Assembly: GCA_031277035.1 (NCBI GenBank)
Contig: JAISLY010000045.1
Location: 1 to 53,985, forward strand
Source: Coriobacteriales bacterium
GTDB lineage: Bacteria > Actinomycetota > Coriobacteriia > Coriobacteriales > UBA8131
Length of the DNA: 53,985 bases
Reading direction: 5' to 3'
Of this stretch, positions 49,126-53,985 are shown piece after piece; within the stretch, counting starts at the first letter, position 1; every line of letters starts with the position of its first letter. The position numbers were made by a program, and so were the translations under genes. A model generated the notes under the pieces. That model did not search any database, had not been told where the DNA came from, and saw only the letters and a program-made list of their open reading frames with translations.

Positions 49126-49795
49126 TCCGGCATCTCCAAAGTGTAACCAGTACCACGCACAGCTTGGATTCGCAAATCCGAACCGATAGCCGTAAGCTTT
49201 TCCGCACAAAGGAAATATACACTTCGATCGCATTATATTCCGCATCGGTGTCGAATCCCCATATTTTCTCAAAGAACCGCTCCTTGGGAATAATCTGTCG
49301 GCTGTTACGCATGAGCATATCCATAATCTGGTACTCTTTAGACGCCAATCTCACTGCGCCGTTTTCTCCACGGAGCTCATGTGTACTGTTGTCAAGTTCG
49401 GTGTTCCCCACACGCAGCAAATCGCCAATAAACTCGCTTCCCCGGCGTGTGATGGCGCGTAGCCGTGCGAGAAGCTCGCCAGTTGCGAAAGGCTTTGTCA
49501 GATAATCGTCTGCGCCTATATCCAACCCACTAATCTTGTCGTCAACTTCCGATTTTGCGGTCAGCAACAACACCGGCGTTGCATTCCCCCGTGCGCGCAG
49601 AGAGCGCAGCACCTCCAACCCGTTCTTCCCCGGAAGCATAATATCAAGAATGATCGCGTCGTATATATTGCTCATGGCGTAGTCCTCGCCGGACTGACCG
49701 TCATACACGGCATCTGCCTCATGCAAATTCTGCTTCAAGAGCGCTGTGAGTACCTCGGAAAGCTGCCGCTCGTCTTCGATAACCAGAACTTTCAT
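49119..49795 (-). pseudogene. OmpR-family response regulator, frameshifted near the C-terminus
   Basis: Receiver domain: VLVIEDERQLS, phospho-Asp in AIILDIMLPGKNG, LTAKSEVDDKISGLDIGADDYLTKPF. Then an OmpR-type winged helix with LASKEYQIMDMLMRNSRQIIPKERFFEKIWG and YNAIEVYISFVRK. From 49198-49201 (a run of four T, A on the coding strand) the frame is lost. The adjacent frame continues with EKLTAIGSDLRIQAVRGTG and ends PEC-stop at 49119, overlapping the kinase start. One missing base explains it. Unrepaired, the frame runs to 49001 with an unrelated tail. It could be a real mutation or a sequence error. ATG 49795. Confidence 0.88.
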
Positions 49796-49825
49796 GGGCA
49801 CCCGCCTTTCGACAACTATGCTTCT

Positions 49826-49858
49826 ATTATATATAGATCCCTTGAACTTTCCTTGAAC
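49826..49858 (-). promoter_or_regulatory. Autoregulated promoter with response-regulator box
   Basis: On the minus strand a TATAAT -10 (49826-49831) has no -35. In its place are two direct repeats gttcaagg (49851-49858 and 49840-49847), period 11 bases, the layout bound by OmpR-family dimers. The regulator probably activates its own operon. Confidence 0.65.
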
Positions 49859-49954
49859 AAACGACCTCATTTCGCATAAATATTCCGTTTAAAGCTCAAT
49901 CTTTTTTCAAGGGTTGGGTGATAGGCTTTGAATATTGAGAAGGAGGTGCCCTGT

Positions 49955-50716
49955 ATGCAAAGCATTTTCAAGCGTTGCGAGAAAAAATATCTCGTTGCCA
50001 CACGACAGCGCGTTGCGCTTGCCGATATTATAGCGCGGCATATGCCGCCGGACAGCTACGGCGAATATCTTGTGCAGAATGTCTACTATGACACCGACGC
50101 ATGGGACGTTATCCGCGCTTCCATCGAGAAACCCATTTATAAAGAGAAACTACGACTGCGCTGTTATGGTGTGCCGAATGACGGTGACCGTCTTTTCCTG
50201 GAACTCAAAAAAAAATACAAGGGTGTAGTCTATAAGCGACGTGTTGACTTCCCGGCAGCGGAAGTGCGCAATGCGTCCGTACGGGAAATCATTGCGAAGA
50301 GGATGGATTCGCAGATCGCCCGAGAACTCGGCTTTTACCTGAAACGAAACCCGGTATCCGAAAAGGTCTGGTTGGCTTATCGGCGCAGTGCGTTCGCTGG
50401 AATCGGGGATGAGGCGGGGTTGCGAATTACCTTTGACACTGACATACGCTTCCGGACGGACAAGTGGGGTTTTCTAGGCCCGGACGGCGGTACTTTCATC
50501 CTCCCGCAGGAGACGACACTGATGGAAATAAAAGCCTTGGACGGAATGCCGCTCTGGATGGCGCGCGCCCTCAGCGATTACGGAGTATTCCCAACGTCGT
50601 TTTCAAAATATGGAACTTGTTACACGGAACATATCATGAGCGGTGGGATGTGGCAGAGTCAACGCATTGCAAATTCTGAACAAAGAGTAGGAAGGGTGGT
50701 GGGTGCCAGTGCCTGA
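49955..50716 (+). CDS. VTC-domain protein (polyphosphate polymerase-like)
   Basis: 253 residues. CYTH/VTC tunnel fold: FKRCEKKYLVATRQ at the start, VYYDTDAWDVI, YKEKLRLRCYG, FLELKKKYKGVVYKRR (basic tunnel residues), LRITFDTDIRFR and LMEIKAL with the metal-binding Glu, ending SFSKYGTCY. Relatives make or bind polyphosphate. In many Firmicutes this gene stands beside a DUF4956 membrane protein and a CotH or carbohydrate-binding protein, as here. AAGGAGGTG seven bases before ATG 49955 sets the start. The next gene overlaps by 14 bases. Confidence 0.92.
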   Translation: MQSIFKRCEKKYLVATRQRVALADIIARHMPPDSYGEYLVQNVYYDTDAWDVIRASIEKPIYKEKLRLRCYGVPNDGDRLFLELKKKYKGVVYKRRVDFPAAEVRNASVREIIAKRMDSQIARELGFYLKRNPVSEKVWLAYRRSAFAGIGDEAGLRITFDTDIRFRTDKWGFLGPDGGTFILPQETTLMEIKALDGMPLWMARALSDYGVFPTSFSKYGTCYTEHIMSGGMWQSQRIANSEQRVGRVVGASA

Positions 50717-51386
50717 CTTCCTTACCCAAAGCGTGACAGGCGGGGCACCGACCTTGGGCGGTATGCTGCTCTGTACAGTCTGCTCACTCGTTTTTGGGCT
50801 TGCCGTCGCCTTTGTCTATATGTTTCGCAATAAGCACAGCAAAAGCCTCGCCGTGACGCTTGCGCTTCTTCCCGCAACCGTTCAGATTGTCATTATGCTC
50901 GTCAACGGGAATATCGGTGCGGGCGTGGCAGTTGCGGGCGCTTTCAGTCTGGTCAGGTTCCGTTCCATCCCGGGCAGCGCGCGAGATATCGGTAGCCTGT
51001 TTTTTGCGATGGCGCTGGGTTTGGCTACAGGAATGGGCTATCTATTCTACGCTTTCCTTTTTTTGCTGATCGTTGGTGGCGCTCATATGCTGCTCAGCGT
51101 CAGTCGCTTCGGGCAGGGAGGAACTGATGCCCGCGTACTACGAATCACCATACCCGAAAACCTTGATTACGACGGTATGTTCGACGATCTGTTCGAGAAA
51201 TATACAAGAGGCACGGAATTAAATAAGGTCAAGACTACCAATATGGGCAGTCTTTATGAGCTGACTTATCTTGTGCGGCTTAAAGGCGCATCCATCCCAA
51301 AGGAATTTATGGACGAACTGCGCTGCCGGAACGGGAACCTAGGCATACTGGTCAGCTGCGAACAGCGGACCAGAGAGGAGTTGTAA
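50703..51386 (+). CDS. DUF4956 membrane protein
   Basis: 227 residues. Four hydrophobic segments (about 20-42, 48-66, 72-85, 95-130) include NGNIGAGVAVAGAFSLVRFRSIPGSARDIGSLFFAMALGLATGMGY, the DUF4956 core. A cytoplasmic C-terminal domain follows (VLRITIPENLDYDGMFDDLF, LYELTYLVRLK). It is always linked to VTC-domain proteins, and a role in exporting or anchoring the polymer is plausible but unproven. The start is GTG 50703; GTG 50709 is possible. Confidence 0.92.
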   Translation: MPVPDFLTQSVTGGAPTLGGMLLCTVCSLVFGLAVAFVYMFRNKHSKSLAVTLALLPATVQIVIMLVNGNIGAGVAVAGAFSLVRFRSIPGSARDIGSLFFAMALGLATGMGYLFYAFLFLLIVGGAHMLLSVSRFGQGGTDARVLRITIPENLDYDGMFDDLFEKYTRGTELNKVKTTNMGSLYELTYLVRLKGASIPKEFMDELRCRNGNLGILVSCEQRTREEL

Positions 51387-51389
51387 ACC

Positions 51390-53294
51390 ATGAGCCGGAA
51401 GAAAACAATAACAGCGACAGCGCGGATCCTAGCGCCTCTCTTCGGGCTTTTGCTCCTGATGTCCGGCTGCGACGTTGGGCGAGACGCATCGCCCTACGCA
51501 GGCGAAGCGCCCTCTACAAATGAAACGGTTGCGCAGACATCCGATGCTGCCGATGCAATCAATACGGGTGCGTTTACGACGGTCTATGCGTATGCTGCGG
51601 AGGATACGGACAGTTCGTGGGATAAAAACAGCGCTACGTCGGTCGTGTTTGACGGAAAAACCGCTACCATTTCCGGTTCCGGCGCGGAATTTGTGGACTA
51701 TACGCTCACAATAAAACAACCGGGAACCTATGCGCTGTCGGGAACGCTCTCAAACGGGCAGGTTTTCATCGACGCGGGCAAGGATGATATTGTCCGGTTG
51801 GTATTAAACGGTGTTTCGCTTCACAACGAAACGGGCCCCGCCGTTTACGCCGCGCAATCGGAAAAGGTAATCCTGATCCTGGAAGCGGGAACCGATAACA
51901 GGATTTCTGACGGCGGTGGTTACGCGGAAGCGGACGACACCGACACGCCGGACGCGGCGGTATTCGCTCAGGATAATCTGAGCATTACCGGCAATGGGGC
52001 TCTTACGGTGATAGGAGGCCATAACCACGGGGTGCGCGCCCAGGATGATCTTGTGATTACGGGAGGAACCTTATCAGTCGAGGCGGTTGGCGACGCGCTC
52101 CGCGGGCGCGATGGGGTCGCGATTCAAAGTGGGAGTCTCACGCTCAAGGCCGAAGGCGACGGCATCCAGTCAAACAACACGGAGGACGATGCCAAGGGCT
52201 TTGTGACGATAAGCGGCGGCACGTTTACGATAGAAGCCAGGAATGACGGAATTCAGGCGCAGAGCGCCTTGACCGTCACAGGCGGTGAGTTCCATATCAA
52301 GACGGGTGGCGGCAGTGCCAACGCTCCCGTTCGAGAGGAGGATTTTCGCGGCGGCGGTTTTGGGGGACGCGGAGAACGGGGCGGCAATGCTCCCATACAG
52401 GCGGAAACCGAAGAGGAAACCGTGAGCATGAAAGCACTGAAAGCTGGAAAGCTGCTTCGTATCGCGGGAGGTGAGTTTTATATTGATGCCGAGGACGACG
52501 CCGTACACGCAAACGGCGATATAGACATTACCTCCGGTGTTTTGAGCATCCAATCCGGCGACGATGCCCTTCATGCGGACGCTGCACTGAACATTGAGGA
52601 TGGCTCGATCCATATCCCTGTATGCTATGAGGGACTGGAGGGGCTTTCCGTTACAATTACTGGCGGTGAAATTGCCGTCATCGCGAGCGACGATGCTATC
52701 AACGCGGCAGGGGGAGCGGACAACGCTTCGCAGTTCGGTGGACCAATGGGTGCGGATAGCTTCGCTACGAGCGGAGAACGCTTTGTGCGTGTCTCCGGCG
52801 GGATGCTGGACTTGTCTGCCGCTCGCGACGGTATCGACTCCAATGGCGATATTTTCCTTGCGGGAGGCGTGGTCAAAATAAGCGGCCCATCACAGGGGAT
52901 GGAAGGTGCGATTGATTTGGACGGGAACCTGCTTGTCACCGGTGGCGAAATGATTACGGCCGGTAGCGTAATAAACCCCTCTGCCGATTCAACACAGGCC
53001 GTTCTCCTCGTTTCCTATTCCGCGCAGCAAGCCGTCGGCAGTGTGATTGCCGTTAAGGACGCAAATGGCAATACGCTGCTGGAGTATACCGCTAAGAATG
53101 CTTATACGGCATCGGGGTTTTCCTCTCCGTCCTTGCGGGTCGGTGAAACGGTCGCCTTGTTTATCGACGGCGAGAAGCGGACGGACATTCAACTGAGCGG
53201 CGTGATCACAAACGTTGCCGACGACGGCGGTGCCTACAGCGGTGGCTTTGGTGGCGGACGCGGAAACAGGGGTGGTGGTATGCCGCCAGGTTGA
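51390..53294 (+). CDS. Beta-helical carbohydrate-binding lipoprotein (DUF4353 type)
   Basis: 634 residues. Lipoprotein signal LFGLLLLMSGC with Cys27. The mature protein is a right-handed beta-helix-like array of short strands such as LVITGGTLSVEAVGDALRG, LTLKAEGDGIQSNN, FTIEARNDGIQAQ and DITSGVLSIQSGDDALHAD, repeated about every 25 residues. This is typical of carbohydrate-binding-domain (DUF4353) proteins. Two Gly/Arg-rich loops (FRGGGFGGRGERGG and the C-terminal GGFGGGRGNRGGGMPPG) are present. It starts three bases after the DUF4956 gene, so it belongs to the same operon. Probably cell-surface attached; ligand unknown. Confidence 0.9.
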   Translation: MSRKKTITATARILAPLFGLLLLMSGCDVGRDASPYAGEAPSTNETVAQTSDAADAINTGAFTTVYAYAAEDTDSSWDKNSATSVVFDGKTATISGSGAEFVDYTLTIKQPGTYALSGTLSNGQVFIDAGKDDIVRLVLNGVSLHNETGPAVYAAQSEKVILILEAGTDNRISDGGGYAEADDTDTPDAAVFAQDNLSITGNGALTVIGGHNHGVRAQDDLVITGGTLSVEAVGDALRGRDGVAIQSGSLTLKAEGDGIQSNNTEDDAKGFVTISGGTFTIEARNDGIQAQSALTVTGGEFHIKTGGGSANAPVREEDFRGGGFGGRGERGGNAPIQAETEEETVSMKALKAGKLLRIAGGEFYIDAEDDAVHANGDIDITSGVLSIQSGDDALHADAALNIEDGSIHIPVCYEGLEGLSVTITGGEIAVIASDDAINAAGGADNASQFGGPMGADSFATSGERFVRVSGGMLDLSAARDGIDSNGDIFLAGGVVKISGPSQGMEGAIDLDGNLLVTGGEMITAGSVINPSADSTQAVLLVSYSAQQAVGSVIAVKDANGNTLLEYTAKNAYTASGFSSPSLRVGETVALFIDGEKRTDIQLSGVITNVADDGGAYSGGFGGGRGNRGGGMPPG

Positions 53295-53410
53295 GGTACC
53301 TCTCCCGCAGATGAGGAGCGTACCCCCGGCGGCAATGGATTCTTCTGCCGTGCGCATCGAAGTAAGGCGGCGTTTTTCATTTCCGGACAAGATTCATAAT
53401 CTGTCCTTGA

Positions 53411-53985
53411 CAAACACTCCCAAAAGGCACCGTCATAAACCTCGGCGCGGGACTGGATGACACGTTTTTGCGGGTCGATAACGGGTGTATTCGCTGGTAC
53501 AACCTCGACCTGCCCGATGCAATCGCCTACCGCGAGCGCTTCATCAAGCCAACCGAACGCTGCCGAAACATCGCCAAATCGATGTTTGACTACTCGTGGC
53601 TTGATGAGGTGCAAGCGTCTGCCGACGCCCCTGCCCTGCTTTTGGCCGCCGGGCTGTTCTTCTACTTCGACCATGCGCAGATCGAAGGGCTTTTCCGGGA
53701 GGTCTGTGCTCGCTTCACACACGGCGTGCTGTTCTTTGAGACCTGTTCTGAGAGCGGAACGAGAATCGCCAACAGGATGGTGAAAAAGACAGGCAACAGC
53801 GGGGCGGAGATGAGGTTTTGGGTGAACCGCGCCGAAGAGGTCAAGGCGTGGTCGCCAAACATCAAGGAGGCAGTCTGCCTGCCCTATTTCGGCGCAAGAG
53901 CCAAAGACAGGAGGTTTTCAAGGCTCACACGGCTGATCATGTGGGGCGGCGATTTTTTGAAACGGACAAAGTTCGTCCGCGTCAC
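53411..53985 (+). pseudogene. TcmP/PPM1-type class I SAM methyltransferase, 5'-truncated and frameshifted, runs off window
   Basis: The frame is open from 53411 to the end of the window. It encodes PKGTVINLGAGLDDTFLRVDN, GCIRWYNLDLPDAIAYRERF, SWLDEV, LLLAAGLFFYFDHAQIEGLF and later FWVNRAEEVKAWSPNIKEAV. This is the leucine carboxyl methyltransferase/TcmP family (COG3315 type). A stop at 53408-53410 lies just upstream and no start codon precedes the SAM motif. The frame before an A-run (53422-53425) encodes FPDKIHNLSLTNTPK, which would join perfectly to PKGTVINLG if one A were removed. The N-terminal 60-80 residues of the family are missing. Confidence 0.8.

Overview
The window looks like a chromosomal segment of a high-GC, strictly anaerobic Gram-positive actinobacterium. 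A member of the Coriobacteriia is my best guess. The grounds are the mix of actinobacterial traits (SepIVA/YceD-type pair, actinobacterial/Firmicute-type CGAAC-N4-GTTCG SOS boxes), RNase Y, a superoxide reductase, and large surface proteins with C-terminal membrane anchors. Taxonomy is inference; no rRNA or tRNA gene was seen.

Region 1 (1-13802) is housekeeping DNA. It holds the 3' end of ftsK, a RodZ-like HTH membrane protein, yajQ, rimO, a pgsA-cinA gene fusion, SOS-controlled recA-recX, RNase Y, an orphan GHKL ATPase, SOS-controlled ruvC-ruvA-ruvB with a small downstream gene, and a convergent superoxide reductase gene. Two near-perfect LexA operators lie inside the recA and ruvC promoters.

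Region 2 (about 14100-37290) is the most unusual part. Thirteen genes on one strand are nearly all overlapping or a few bases apart, behind an AT-rich leader with three inverted repeats. They encode: a secreted anchored protein with a six-cysteine Ig-like domain; a 2853-residue BspA-type leucine-rich-repeat surface protein; an HMA / TauE-SafE / cupredoxin membrane protein; a second six-cysteine protein; an ABC permease and ATPase flanking a ModE-like regulator; a third six-cysteine protein with an internal lipobox; a FecCD/FecE/Tat-lipoprotein importer of MolBCA type; and ModD. I read this as a surface metal-capture and import system, most likely for an oxyanion (molybdate or tungstate) with a thiophilic-metal handling arm. 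That function is inferred from family membership and context only. A DegV lipid-binding protein gene follows.

Region 3 (38632-43579) is again core: a SepIVA-like coiled-coil protein, YceD, rpsB with a long Ala/Pro tail, tsf and guaA. Many core genes in regions 1 and 3 carry in-frame minisatellite expansions (FtsK, RodZ, RimO, PgsA-CinA, RuvB, RpsB), and the same kind of repeats fills several spacers.

Region 4 (43580-53985) is an accessory segment starting at the 3' end of guaA, a known integration hotspot. It has a MobC-like protein, a tyrosine integrase and an excisionase-like protein, then a MazF toxin fused to a two-CxxC tail, a 0.6-kb hairpin-rich unannotated stretch, a sigma-70 region-4-like protein and a small conserved-looking protein. 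Decayed pieces include an HTH fragment, a frameshifted response regulator and a truncated TcmP-type methyltransferase. A lower-GC cassette encodes a histidine kinase, a VTC-domain protein, a DUF4956 membrane protein and a beta-helical carbohydrate-binding lipoprotein. No relaxase or conjugation genes and no second att copy were seen, so this looks like a degenerate or composite island.
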